64,000 nt of DNA from CBDAMZ01 sp965197375 (lineage in GTDB: Bacteria > Acidobacteriota > Vicinamibacteria > Vicinamibacterales > UBA8438), in contig CBDAMZ010000010.1 in the NCBI GenBank assembly GCA_965197375.1, positions 620,001-684,000 of the forward strand, in the 5' to 3' direction. Both the position numbers and the translations under genes were made by a program. This document shows positions 1 through 8,151 of the stretch, in pieces; the first letter of the stretch is position 1, and each line of letters begins with the position of its first letter. The notes beneath the pieces were generated by a model. The model ran no database searches. It was not told the DNA's origin and was given only the letters and a program-made list of their open reading frames with translations.

Positions 1-429
1 GAGAGTGCCAAGTGCCACGACCGTCAACCCCATAACTGCACCGCTCGAGAAGGCCACACGCAGCGCACTGGCCAGGCTCGTCGTCGCAGCGTAGGTCGTC
101 CGGACGGCCGCCCCAGTGGCGGTGCGCATGCCGATCCATCCGGCCGTAGCAGACAGCACGGCGCCGACGAGGAAGCTCACGCCGGTCAGAAGGGCGCTCC
201 TCGGCAGAAAGAGCGTCAAGATGAGAAACATGGCACCGACGAACACAGCCAGCACCGTATATTCGGTCCGCAGGAACGCCATGGCACCCTCGCGAATCAG
301 GGCGGCGATTCGCTGCATCTGCTCGGTCCCCGGGTCGCGGTTGTTGATGGTACGAATCAGAAACAGAACAAAGAGAGCCGCCGCGACGGGCGCGCCCCAT
401 CCGAGTGCGAAGTAGAGTTGTTGTTCCAT
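1..429 (-). CDS. hppA: Membrane-bound ion-pumping pyrophosphatase, N-terminal part (cut by window edge)
   Basis: The reverse-strand reading frame opens with ATG at 427-429 and runs off the window start, giving 143 residues. It begins MEQQLYFALGWGAPVAAALF and has hydrophobic segments at about residues 8-26, 55-76 and 80-100. The stretch IREGAMAFLRTEYTVLA (about 45-61) matches the conserved 'EGA.AFL..EY' element of H+/Na+-translocating pyrophosphatases, and GMRTATGAAVRTTYAA matches the following G-x-x-x-A-x-x-x-x-R-T region. These enzymes couple PPi hydrolysis to cation export across the inner membrane. The catalytic DX-rich loops lie outside the window, so ion specificity cannot be judged. A purine-rich GGGGAGAGG sits directly before the start. 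It lies 89 nt downstream of the DUF502 gene on the same strand. Confidence 0.8.
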   Translation of the reverse strand, partial: MEQQLYFALGWGAPVAAALFVLFLIRTINNRDPGTEQMQRIAALIREGAMAFLRTEYTVLAVFVGAMFLILTLFLPRSALLTGVSFLVGAVLSATAGWIGMRTATGAAVRTTYAATTSLASALRVAFSSGAVMGLTVVALGTL

Positions 430-518
430 CCTCTCCCCAGTTTTGGTGCCGAAAAACGAGCTACGCTAATAATTCCACTTTCCACATGTCAAGATTCACG
501 GCAAGCTTCGCCGCAAGT

Positions 519-1169
519 CTACTCGCCCCTGACACGTCGTAGACCACCCGCTGCCGGTGCATCCGTGTCCCGCTGCCAGTCGCGGCCGATGCGCAGCCGC
601 TCTGTGAGTGCCATCCCGCCGGTCAGAAAGATCTGCACCCCCTGCTGCACGGTCAGGTCGGGAAACGACACGGCCGCGCGTGGATAGACGTGGGTGTCGC
701 CGAGATAGATGTGATTCGTTGGCACGTACACAGCCACCAGTTCCTCCAGACCACGCCCGTGATCCAACGTGAACTCTTTCGTTAGAAAGCCCAGGGCCAG
801 GCCGCGCTTTGCATCGTCCACCAGCACGACGCGCTTGAACCCGCGCTCGTTTTCCGGTGAGAACGCTACCACCAGCTGCTTCACAGGCCCGTAGACCGCA
901 CGGAAAATTGGCAGCCGCATGAGATACGCCTCACCTCGTTGAAGCACGCGCCGGCCAAAGACATTGGTCGCTAGCGCACCCACGATCACGACCGTCAATA
1001 ACAGGATGATGAGTCCCAATCCGGGGATCTCGTGGCCCAACCATTGGGCGTACAAAGGGCCCATCACGCCGTCGATCAACTGAAACAGCCACACGAAGGC
1101 AGCCACGCTGAAGACCAGCGGAACCGTGACGACGAAACCGGCGATCAAGCTACGACGAAGCCACTGCAT
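519..1169 (-). CDS. DUF502 family inner-membrane protein
   Basis: 216 residues. Two hydrophobic helices (about 7-30 and 50-72) are followed by a soluble domain. The pattern RRSLIAGFVVTVPLVFSV at the start, a conserved 'PGLG' before helix 2, and 'LPIFRAVYGPVKQLV' after it are the signature of the DUF502 family, as is 'VYVPTNH' (usually V-x-x-P-T-x-P). The family has no established biochemical function in most bacteria; plant homologues (COV1-like) affect membrane trafficking. The gene starts 2 nt after the uppP stop codon, so the two are almost certainly co-transcribed and probably translationally coupled. Confidence 0.85.
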   Translation of the reverse strand: MQWLRRSLIAGFVVTVPLVFSVAAFVWLFQLIDGVMGPLYAQWLGHEIPGLGLIILLLTVVIVGALATNVFGRRVLQRGEAYLMRLPIFRAVYGPVKQLVVAFSPENERGFKRVVLVDDAKRGLALGFLTKEFTLDHGRGLEELVAVYVPTNHIYLGDTHVYPRAAVSFPDLTVQQGVQIFLTGGMALTERLRIGRDWQRDTDAPAAGGLRRVRGE

Positions 1170-1171
1170 GA

Positions 1172-1990
1172 CTAGCTACCGCTAACGGCCCATGCCAACA
1201 CACCGGCCGCCAACACAAGTCGATACGCCGCAAACGGATCGAGCGAGTGACGCGCGACGTAGTGAATGAAGTACTTTACTGCCAAATAGCCGACGACGGC
1301 CGACGACGCCATCCCGATCGCACACAGCCGTGCGGCACCAAGTGGGACCCCTGTGGCGGTGAGGGCAAGCCCAGTCTTACCCGCCGCCGCGAGGACGGCC
1401 GGAATGCCGAGCAGGAACGCAAACCGCGCAGCCCGCTCGCGCCGTAGACCAACTAACATCGCCACAGTCAGTACCGCCCCTGAGCGCGAGACGCCGGGCA
1501 CGAGCGCCGCCGCCTGCGCGAACCCGAGAGCTAGCACCTCCCTCGTGCTCAGCGTGCTCTCAGTGCGCATCCTCGGGCTAATGCGCTCGGCGACAAGCAT
1601 GACGAGAGCCCCACCAGTTAGACTCACCGCGGCAACCTGTGGCGTCCGGAGCCAGCTGGCCATGTCGTCGGTCAGCATCGACCCCACGACCGCGATAGGC
1701 ACCGTACCAATAACGACAGCCCGAAGCAATTTGGCGGCGTCGTCCCCACCCCCGCGCCAAACCTTCGGATCCGCGGCCGCCATCGTCATGGCCGCCACCT
1801 CGCTTCGGAAATAGACGACCACCGCAACAAACGTCCCGACATGACAGGCTACGTCGAACACCACGGCGAACTGGCCCGCATCCCAGCCGAAGAAGGCGCG
1901 TGCAAGGATCAAATGAGCCGAACTGGAAACCGGGAGGAACTCGGTGAACCCCTGCACGATCCAGAGCAGCGAGGCGTGAAGTGCGGTCAC
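1172..1990 (-). CDS. uppP: Undecaprenyl-diphosphatase
   Basis: 272 residues, the usual length for BacA/UppP. It removes a phosphate from undecaprenyl pyrophosphate at the inner membrane, recycling the lipid carrier for peptidoglycan and polysaccharide synthesis, and is associated with bacitracin tolerance. Both family motifs are present: QGFTEFLPVSSSAH at 13-26 (glutamate-rich motif and conserved serines) and PGVSRSG at 165-171 with the essential arginine. About seven to eight hydrophobic segments follow the expected pattern. The gene lies downstream of secF with a 186-nt gap that holds a hairpin, and is joined to the DUF502 gene. It serves the same lipid cycle as mraY and murG in the cluster at 45-61 kb. 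Confidence 0.93.
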   Translation of the reverse strand: MTALHASLLWIVQGFTEFLPVSSSAHLILARAFFGWDAGQFAVVFDVACHVGTFVAVVVYFRSEVAAMTMAAADPKVWRGGGDDAAKLLRAVVIGTVPIAVVGSMLTDDMASWLRTPQVAAVSLTGGALVMLVAERISPRMRTESTLSTREVLALGFAQAAALVPGVSRSGAVLTVAMLVGLRRERAARFAFLLGIPAVLAAAGKTGLALTATGVPLGAARLCAIGMASSAVVGYLAVKYFIHYVARHSLDPFAAYRLVLAAGVLAWAVSGS

Positions 1991-2106
1991 CCGCAGCAGT
2001 CCGTGGCAAAACTCCAGCGTCGCACGGAGGCCCCGCTGAACGGATGCCGCGCTCGGTCAGTGAAAAGCGCGACGAGTAGGAACATCGAGCACATTCTAGG
2101 GAGTCG

Positions 2107-2131
2107 GCCGCACCGCCAAGCCGGGTGCGGC
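2107..2131. other. Perfect 8-bp hairpin between secF and uppP
   Basis: GCCGCACC (2107-2114) and GGTGCGGC (2124-2131) form a perfect 8-bp GC-rich stem with a 9-nt loop. There is no T tract on either side, so it is not a classical intrinsic terminator. On the minus strand it is followed by TAGAAT (2093-2098), which could be a -10 box for uppP with a leader of about 100 nt. It may be an attenuator, an mRNA processing site or a partial terminator separating secDF from uppP; the sequence does not decide. Confidence 0.4.
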
Positions 2132-2176
2132 AATGGCCACAGGCAGCTGGAGTCCCGCCACGGGTCGCGCGTCCGG

Positions 2177-3163
2177 TCAGGAGGCCTGCGCCTTCCGATT
2201 CTGCCGTTTCGAACGCTGTGGTGTGCGCACTGGCACCGTGCCCAACCGCTTACGCCTGGCGGTGTGTCCCTCGGTGATCAAGATCGCGATTGTAGCCGCG
2301 ATAAAAATCGTCGAGTACGTCCCGCTGATCACGCCCACGAGCATGGTAAAGGCGAAGCCGCGGAGCACCTCGCCACCGAACAGGTACAGCGCAAGCACCG
2401 CGAAGGCCGTCGTGCCGGATGTGATAATCGTCCGGCCCAGCGTCTGATTGATGCTCGTGTTCACGAGATGACCGAACGCGTCCCGTCGCATGACGCGGAG
2501 ATTCTCGCGGACGCGGTCAAAAACGACAATCGAGTCGTTGACCGAATACCCCGTAATAGTCAGCATCGCCGCGACCACATTGAGCGAAAGCTCATAACCA
2601 AAAAACATGAGCATCGACACCGTAACGAGGATGTCGTGGACCACAGCCACGATCGCGCCAACGGCGAAGCTAAACCGAAAACGCAGGCCGACGTAGACGA
2701 GGATGCCGGCCAGCGCGAAGACGAACGCGTTGATGCCACGCCGCTTCAGCTCCTGTCCGATTACAGGCCCGACCAGCTCCTGTCCGACTACCTCGAACTC
2801 GCCGACACCACTCTCGCCAAGCGCTGCCACAACCGCCCTTGCGCCTTCTTCGAGGCTCGTGCCCTCCTCGGGACCGGTCTGCTGCGGAAGGCGAATCAGC
2901 ATTTCGTGGGCGTCAGGGTCCCCGTATTGCTGTACGACCTTCTCGCCTTCGACAGCCTCAAGGGCGCCACGTACGGCATCCTCAGTGATCGGCTGCTGGA
3001 ACCTCACGATGACGATCGTGCCGCCCGAGAAGTCAATGCCCAGTGGGAGGCCCCCACGGCTCACCAGCGTCACCAGACCGCCGGTGATAATGACCATCGA
3101 CGCGGCGAGGGCACGCCAACGCCACTCGGCGAAGTTGAAATTGGGCGATTTGAAAAACGGCAT
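2177..3163 (-). CDS. secF: Protein translocase subunit SecF
   Basis: 328 residues with the SecF layout: one transmembrane helix near the N-terminus (about 17-36), a periplasmic domain, then five helices in the C-terminal half. GIDFSGGT follows the first helix as in other SecF proteins, and the C-terminal RND-like region contains ITGYSVNDSIVVFDRVRE, the hallmark of the SecD/SecF channel core. SecF works with SecD and YajC to drive late steps of SecYEG export using the proton motive force. The gene follows secD by 59 nt in the conserved order yajC-secD-secF. A 448-codon antisense reading frame over this region is a GC-bias shadow. Confidence 0.96.
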   Translation of the reverse strand: MPFFKSPNFNFAEWRWRALAASMVIITGGLVTLVSRGGLPLGIDFSGGTIVIVRFQQPITEDAVRGALEAVEGEKVVQQYGDPDAHEMLIRLPQQTGPEEGTSLEEGARAVVAALGESGVGEFEVVGQELVGPVIGQELKRRGINAFVFALAGILVYVGLRFRFSFAVGAIVAVVHDILVTVSMLMFFGYELSLNVVAAMLTITGYSVNDSIVVFDRVRENLRVMRRDAFGHLVNTSINQTLGRTIITSGTTAFAVLALYLFGGEVLRGFAFTMLVGVISGTYSTIFIAATIAILITEGHTARRKRLGTVPVRTPQRSKRQNRKAQAS

Positions 3164-3222
3164 CCGCCGTTAGCCTCTGGCCTCTAACTCCTGATCTGGT
3201 GTCCTAACTCATACCCCAGGAT

Positions 3223-4791
3223 CTAGATGCTTAAAGTCGCCGCTTGCCGTCGTGACAAGACCGCTTCGAACATCGTGCGCGAGACAAACATCGCGGTGAA
3301 GACATTGGAGGCCAGCCCAAAGAACAGTGTCGTCGCAAACCCTTTAACAGGACCCGACCCGAACTGGAATAAAAACGCAGCCGCAATGAGGGACGCAATA
3401 TGCGTATCAAGAATCGTCAAGAACACTCGGTCGAAACCGGCTGCCACTGCCGCCTTCACGCTCTTAGCCGAGCCAAGCTCCTCCTTGATGCGTTCGAAGA
3501 TCAACACGTTCGAATCCACGCCGATCCCGATCGTTAGGATGAACCCGGCGATCCCAGGCAGTGTCAGCACCGCACCAATGTAGGCCATACACGCTGTCAA
3601 GATGAGAAGGTTCATCCCGACCGCAACGATGGCGTTGATTCCCGCGAGCTTGTAGTAGGCGAGCATAAAGAGTGCGACAAGGCTCAGACCGGTGATCGAG
3701 GCCATAACACCGGCGCGAATCGAGGCGGCGCCGAGTGTCGGGCCGACCGTCCGTTCTTCGAGGTAGGTCAACGACGCCGGTAGCGCGCCGGACCGAAGCA
3801 AGAGCGCCAGGTCGGCCACCTCCTGCTGCGTGAAGGTGCCGCTGATCCGACCTTCGTCAGTGATCCGACTTTGGATCTGCGGCGCCGTCTGGACCCGGTC
3901 GTCCAAGATGATCGCCAGGTTCCGACCGATGTTCTGTCCCGTAGCGTCGCCGAACTTGCGTGCGCCCTCTCGGTTCAGAGAGAAGCTAACCGCCGGCTGA
4001 TTGTTCTCGTCGAGCGATTGGCGCGCAGTCCGAAGGTCGCGACCCGTGACCGCGGCCACACGCCGGACCAGGTAATAGACGGTTTCAGGAATCCCTCCTG
4101 GGTTGACTCGGTCGGAAACGCCGGGGACGACCTCCATATCGGGTGGCACGACTCCATTCCGCGACTCGACCAACGCTTCGCGGCTTGGCGCCGGCCCCTC
4201 CTCAACCAGCTTCAACTCGAGCAATGCCGTCGAGCGGATGATTTCCTTGGCGCGTGCCACATCGGAGACACCCGGCAACTGAACCAGGATCTGATTGCCT
4301 CCCACGCCGTAGGGCGCCACGATCGGCTCGGCCACCCCGAGCTCGTTCACGCGGCGTTCGATCGTCTGCAACGCCTGACGCACCGCTTCCTCGCGCAGCG
4401 ACGTTTCGATCGGGGACCGCGTCCGGTAGGTGTACACGCCGCCGGCGCCCGACTCGCGGTCATAGACGGCCTGCAACTGATCGTCGGCAACCCGGCGAAA
4501 GTCAGCGTCCCGATCCGGGGGGACGCCCTCGATGCGCATCGTGGTCGGGCCGACGACGGTGACTGACGTCACGTCGATCCCCTGAAGCGAGAGCTGCTCA
4601 CTCAATTGCTCGGCGGCCGTCTCAGTCTCGACCCGCAACGCGTCATCCGTCTGGACCCGAAGCACCAGGTGCACACCTCCCTTCAGGTCGAGCCCCAGCC
4701 GAATGCGATCCGCAGGTGGGTAGATAGCCCATGCGGAGAGCACGATGACCGCGAGAATCGACAGGATCTTCCACTGCAGGTTCTTGTGCAT
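3223..4791 (-). CDS. secD: Protein translocase subunit SecD
   Basis: 522 residues, on the short side against about 615 in E. coli because the first periplasmic region is compact. After the N-terminal helix it has GLDLKGGVHLVL (about 33-44), a family signature. A periplasmic domain follows, then a six-helix C-terminal portion with GFILTIGIGVDSNVLIFER, the SecD core motif with the conserved aspartate. With SecF it forms the SecDF complex that pulls translocating proteins through the inner membrane. It is separated from yajC by 20 nt and from secF by 59 nt, consistent with one transcript. Confidence 0.96.
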   Translation of the reverse strand: MHKNLQWKILSILAVIVLSAWAIYPPADRIRLGLDLKGGVHLVLRVQTDDALRVETETAAEQLSEQLSLQGIDVTSVTVVGPTTMRIEGVPPDRDADFRRVADDQLQAVYDRESGAGGVYTYRTRSPIETSLREEAVRQALQTIERRVNELGVAEPIVAPYGVGGNQILVQLPGVSDVARAKEIIRSTALLELKLVEEGPAPSREALVESRNGVVPPDMEVVPGVSDRVNPGGIPETVYYLVRRVAAVTGRDLRTARQSLDENNQPAVSFSLNREGARKFGDATGQNIGRNLAIILDDRVQTAPQIQSRITDEGRISGTFTQQEVADLALLLRSGALPASLTYLEERTVGPTLGAASIRAGVMASITGLSLVALFMLAYYKLAGINAIVAVGMNLLILTACMAYIGAVLTLPGIAGFILTIGIGVDSNVLIFERIKEELGSAKSVKAAVAAGFDRVFLTILDTHIASLIAAAFLFQFGSGPVKGFATTLFFGLASNVFTAMFVSRTMFEAVLSRRQAATLSI

Positions 4792-4811
4792 CTGAACCGT
4801 CCTTGCGCGCC

Positions 4812-5159
4812 TTACGCGTTACGCGACTCTTGAACGACCGCCTCCTGACCCTGATACCCACCGATCGCGGCACGGGACACCTCGATCCGGAGCTTGTCAG
4901 CTACTTGGAGCTGTACAGACTTGTCGTTCAGCTTCGCGATGACACCGTAGATGCCACTTGTCGTCACGATCTTGTCTCCCACCTTAAGGGAATCCTGAAA
5001 TTCATGGACCTTTCGCTGCCGCCGCTTCATCGGAAGGAGGATGATGAAATAGAAGATGCCTAGGATCACCGCGAAGGGTAGAAACTGCACCAGCAGGCTT
5101 GGCCGCTGTTCCGTCGGCTGAGCCAGAGCGAACACCGTCGCGACGCGGTAAGTGTGCAT
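4812..5159 (-). CDS. yajC: Sec translocase accessory subunit YajC
   Basis: 115 residues. A single transmembrane helix (about 25-43, ending in LLPMKRRQRK) is followed by a small cytosolic domain with the family sequence KVGDKIVTTSGIYGVIAKL. YajC associates with SecDF at the inner membrane and is not catalytic. The ATG at 5159 is the only good start; the first 20 residues are poorly conserved, as is usual. It lies between tgt upstream and secD downstream, the gene order seen across many phyla. Confidence 0.93.
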   Translation of the reverse strand: MHTYRVATVFALAQPTEQRPSLLVQFLPFAVILGIFYFIILLPMKRRQRKVHEFQDSLKVGDKIVTTSGIYGVIAKLNDKSVQLQVADKLRIEVSRAAIGGYQGQEAVVQESRNA

Positions 5160-5249
5160 CAGGTTGTGCGCAGATCGCCGAGCCGCCAGACGTGCAAACC
5201 TCCCCGAAAACAGACCGGGAGCGGCCGGATCACCGGCCGCCGCGCAGAC

Positions 5250-6407
5250 TCAGGTCTGCTGTCGACGGGAAAATGTCTGGTGGAAGGCTTGTCTAACCTT
5301 TTCAAACGAACCGAGCGCTATAGCCTCCCTAATCCTCCGCATGGTGTCAAGGTAAAAGTGTAGATTATGCAGCGTGTTAAGGGTAGCAGCCGTGATCTCG
5401 TTGGCGAGATAAAGGTGCCGCAAATAAGCCCGAGAGAAGCTTCGGCACGTGTAGCACTCACACGTCGGATCCGGCGGCCGGTCATCCTCGCCATAGGCGG
5501 CCGCCTTAATTGAGATCGGCCCGGCGCGCGTGAACAGCTGTCCGTTTCGAGCGTTGCGTGTTGGGAGTACGCAGTCGAACAGATCAACGCCGCGCGCTAC
5601 CGATTCCAGCAGATCGTTTGACGTGCCAACGCCCATCAGATAACGGGGCTGGTCCGAGGGCAAGAGCGCCGCGGTCCGGCCAACGATATCGTACATGACG
5701 TCCCTCGGCTCGCCCACGCTGAGCCCGCCGATCGCATACGCGTCGAATTCGACTGCCGCCGTTTCCCGCGCGCTGATTTCGCGGAGCTCCGGAAACATGC
5801 CTCCCTGGACAATGCCAAATTGAACCTGGCCGGGAGTAGTCATCGTGCGGTCATCGCCACCATCCCGTAGCTCCAGGAACCGTGTGCGCGACCGCCGTGC
5901 CCACCGCAACGTCCGCTCCATCGATCGACGAGCCACCGCCATTGTCACCGGATAGGGCGTGCACTCGTCGAAGGCCATGGCGATGTCCGAGCCGAGACGC
6001 GCCTGAATGTCGGTGGCATGTTCGGGCGTGAGTAGGTGCTTGCTACCATCGAGGTGGGAGCGAAAGCGAACGCCGTCCTCGTCGATGGTACGGCTTGCTG
6101 CAAGGCTAAACACCTGGTAGCCGCCACTGTCGGTCAGGATGGGACCCGACCATCCCATGAACCGGTGCAACCCACCACGGCGTGCAATTAGTTCGTCTCC
6201 GGGCCGCAGATATAGATGGTACGTATTGGCCAGAACGATCTCCGCACCAACCTCGTGGAGATCGCGAGGCGTGAGCGCCTTGACCGCGCCGCTGGTGCCT
6301 ACCGGCACGAACGCCGGCGTGTGTACGACACCGTGAGCCGTGACGAGCTCGCCACGGCGCGCACGGCCATCGACGTGGGTCACCCGAAAGCCGAATGGTG
6401 CAGCCAT
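5250..6407 (-). CDS. tgt: Queuine/preQ1 tRNA-ribosyltransferase
   Basis: 385 residues from ATG at 6405-6407. The reading frame is open further upstream, but homology begins at MAAPFGFRVTHVDGRARRGE and an upstream start would overlap the divergent ddl gene. The enzyme exchanges guanine 34 for preQ1 in GUN-anticodon tRNAs. TDSGGYQVF carries the general-base aspartate (about residue 93), FDCVLPTRNARNG carries the nucleophilic aspartate, and the zinc site is present as C-E-C-Y-T-C with a later histidine (ECYTCRSFSRAYLRHL). It heads the tgt-yajC-secD-secF block. Its start is 24 nt from that of ddl on the other strand, so the two promoters must overlap each other's coding starts. Confidence 0.95.
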   Translation of the reverse strand: MAAPFGFRVTHVDGRARRGELVTAHGVVHTPAFVPVGTSGAVKALTPRDLHEVGAEIVLANTYHLYLRPGDELIARRGGLHRFMGWSGPILTDSGGYQVFSLAASRTIDEDGVRFRSHLDGSKHLLTPEHATDIQARLGSDIAMAFDECTPYPVTMAVARRSMERTLRWARRSRTRFLELRDGGDDRTMTTPGQVQFGIVQGGMFPELREISARETAAVEFDAYAIGGLSVGEPRDVMYDIVGRTAALLPSDQPRYLMGVGTSNDLLESVARGVDLFDCVLPTRNARNGQLFTRAGPISIKAAAYGEDDRPPDPTCECYTCRSFSRAYLRHLYLANEITAATLNTLHNLHFYLDTMRRIREAIALGSFEKVRQAFHQTFSRRQQT

Positions 6408-6413
6408 CTGAGC

Positions 6414-6419
6414 TATACT
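6414..6419 (+). promoter_or_regulatory. Candidate -10 box for ddl
   Basis: TATACT lies 12 nt before the GTG at 6432 and 6 nt before an in-frame TTG at 6426. No recognisable -35 hexamer and no Shine-Dalgarno sequence are present, so the transcript would be leaderless or carry only a few nucleotides of leader. The box sits in the short gap between the divergent tgt and ddl starts. Confidence 0.45.
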
Positions 6420-6431
6420 ACGGGATTGTCC

Positions 6432-7601
6432 GTGAAGCGCCTGCGCGTTGGCGTCGTTTACGGCGGTCGGTCGAGCGAGTATGAAGTTTCGGTGGCCTCT
6501 GCCGCCGCCGTCATTGCCAACCTCGACCCCGCGCGCTACGGGCCGGTTCCGATCCACATCGACAAAGAGGGGCGCTGGTCGATCGCCACCCGCACTCCAA
6601 CGACCCTGTCTGCCGCCGACGTCATCCAGCAAGCGCGGATAGCCGCACCCGTATCCCAAGCTCCAACCCCTGAGACGCATCTCGTCGCACGTCCCACCGA
6701 CGAAACCCTCGTCACCATTCAGCGCGAAGTGCATCCGACGGAGGGGCCAACACAGCCGGCGCGCGCAACCATCACCGGACTCGCCCTCGACGTCGTGTTC
6801 CCAATCGTGCATGGCCCATACGGCGAGGACGGAACGTTGCAGGGCCTGCTGGAGTTAGCGAACGTGCCCTATGTCGGCGCGGGGGTTTTGTCGTCGGCCA
6901 TTGGCATGGACAAGGCAGTCGCAAGGATTCTGTTCGCAGCACGCGGGCTTCCGACTGTCGCGTACGAAGTCGTTACCGGATACGAGTGGGCCCAGGATCC
7001 GACGCGTGTCATCGCTCGGCTCTCGGAGCGGCTCTCGTTACCGATGTTCGTCAAGCCTGCCAACCTGGGCTCCAGTGTCGGCGTGTCGAAGGCTAACAAC
7101 CACCAACAACTCGAGACCGCCCTGAACGTCGCGCGCGAGTTCGATGCCAAGCTGATCGTCGAGGCAGCAGTACCGAACGCGAGGGAGATCGAGTGCGCAG
7201 TCCTCGGCAATGAGAACCCCGAGGCGTCAGTCCCTGGCGAGATCGTCCCGTCGCACGAGTTCTACGACTACGAGGCTAAATATGTCGACGACGGGGCACG
7301 CCTGATCATCCCGGCCGTATTGACGCCAGAGCAGGCAGACGCCATCCGGGCGATGGCCGTCGAGGCCTTCCGTGCAATCGAAGGCGCCGGGATGGCGCGG
7401 GTCGATTTTCTAATGGCGCGCGACAGCGAGCGACTCTATCTCAACGAGGTGAACACGATTCCTGGTTTCACGACGATCAGCATGTACGCGAAGCTCTGGG
7501 ACGCTTCAGGGGTCGAGTACACCGCACTTCTGGATCGTCTCATCCAACTGGCCATAGCGCGCCATCGCCAGAAACAGGAGTTGCGCACAAGTCTCACCTG
7601 A
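6432..7601 (+). CDS. ddl: D-alanine--D-alanine ligase
   Basis: 389 residues from GTG 6432 (in-frame TTG at 6426 is an alternative). An ATP-grasp enzyme joining two D-alanines to make the dipeptide that MurF adds to the peptidoglycan precursor. Seen: N-terminal VGVVYGGRSSEYEVSV (ligase serine/glutamate region), VPYVGAGVLSSAIGMDK, FVKPANLGSSVGVSK (ATP-binding loop), and the metal-binding end MARVDFLMAR...LNEVNTIPGFT. At 389 residues it is longer than the E. coli DdlB (306), mainly because of an insertion at about residues 45-105, a length seen in the DdlA/VanA-type branch. In many genomes ddl sits in the dcw cluster; here it is 38 kb away from it. Confidence 0.94.
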   Translation: MKRLRVGVVYGGRSSEYEVSVASAAAVIANLDPARYGPVPIHIDKEGRWSIATRTPTTLSAADVIQQARIAAPVSQAPTPETHLVARPTDETLVTIQREVHPTEGPTQPARATITGLALDVVFPIVHGPYGEDGTLQGLLELANVPYVGAGVLSSAIGMDKAVARILFAARGLPTVAYEVVTGYEWAQDPTRVIARLSERLSLPMFVKPANLGSSVGVSKANNHQQLETALNVAREFDAKLIVEAAVPNAREIECAVLGNENPEASVPGEIVPSHEFYDYEAKYVDDGARLIIPAVLTPEQADAIRAMAVEAFRAIEGAGMARVDFLMARDSERLYLNEVNTIPGFTTISMYAKLWDASGVEYTALLDRLIQLAIARHRQKQELRTSLT

Positions 7602-7882
7602 GTGCCTCCACGAAGAGACTGCGTACCATGTGCTCTCCCTCCGCAAACCGGCGGCGCACCAACATATGGATGCGAGATTACGGCGTCTCCGACGATCTAC
7701 TCCGCGTGACCAAGACTCGACACGTCAGTGTGAAACGTCAAGACACGCGGCCACGACGCATGCTCCCACTGTCGCTGGCCAGTGCCATCCGCAGACAGTT
7801 TCAACTGAAGGAAATTCGCACGAGTTCCATAGCTGTCTCATGTAGCGATGAAGATTTTTTTAACATTGGGCGTATTTTGTGC
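7602..7882. other. Intergenic stretch after ddl, no gene recognised
   Basis: Between the ddl stop and the promoter at 7883. A 93-codon plus-strand frame starts at 7628, but it has no ribosome binding site, its product (rich in R, S, T) resembles nothing I know, and its last third runs across the promoter. The stretch ends in an AT-rich block (about 7849-7880) that could act as an UP element for that promoter. Confidence 0.5.
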
Positions 7883-7910
7883 TTGACACATCAATTTTCT
7901 CACCCATAAT
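7883..7910 (+). promoter_or_regulatory. Strong sigma-70-type promoter
   Basis: A perfect -35 TTGACA (7883-7888) is spaced 16 bp from a near-consensus -10 CATAAT (7905-7910), preceded by an AT-rich block. This is the best promoter match I found in the window. Transcription should begin near 7917. It drives the structured RNA that follows, and possibly the micro-ORF at 8152 by readthrough. Confidence 0.75.
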
Positions 7911-7916
7911 CTATAT

Positions 7917-8032
7917 CTGGTATGGAGGAGGTCGGCTTAGGCTACGTGTTGTGCACGCCTCGGTGCCGGTGACCGAACTGCCTAGCCACATTCCGGGGAT
8001 GTCCAACAGGCGTTGGCATCCCCGATTTTTTT
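7917..8032 (+). ncRNA. Candidate structured small RNA or riboregulator with intrinsic terminator
   Basis: About 116 nt between a strong promoter and an intrinsic terminator. Outer helix: 7934-7942 pairs with 7980-7987 (eight pairs, one bulged T). It encloses two hairpins: CGTG 7945-7948 with CACG 7954-7957 (5-nt loop), and TCGGT 7960-7964 with ACCGA 7972-7976 (7-nt loop). Together they make a compact three-way junction. The terminator hairpin at 7994-8024 is followed by seven Ts. No open reading frame of note lies inside. It does not match the consensus of the TPP, SAM, cobalamin, glycine, purine, fluoride, c-di-GMP or ZTP classes as I know them, nor SRP RNA. It may be a stand-alone sRNA or an attenuator-type leader for the micro-ORF 120 nt downstream. 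Confidence 0.55.
7994..8032 (+). terminator. Intrinsic terminator of the structured RNA
   Basis: CGGGGATG (7994-8001), a bulged T, then CCAAC (8003-8007) pair with GTTGG (8012-8016) and CATCCCCG (8017-8024) around the tetraloop AGGC: 13 base pairs. TTTTTTT follows at 8026-8032. This is a textbook rho-independent terminator in the plus direction. Confidence 0.85.
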
Positions 8033-8151
8033 ATAGGTGTGCCGCGCATCATGGTGCGGCAGCCGCGGTCGGGGGGCGCACGCACGCCAGACGGTGCTGC
8101 GGTTGTAGCCTTGGCGATCGCTAGTCCACACGAAGGGGGGGATAACCCGAC

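Noticed and set aside
1841..3187. 448-codon plus-strand frame opposite uppP and secF
   Set aside because: It runs antisense to two clearly identified genes, is rich in H, R, D and Q, has no recognisable domain, and is explained by third-position GC bias.
3871..4566. 231-codon plus-strand frame opposite secD
   Set aside because: Antisense shadow of secD with shadow-type composition and no family features.
7628..7909. 93-codon plus-strand frame after ddl
   Set aside because: No ribosome binding site, no recognisable family, and its end overlaps a strong promoter.
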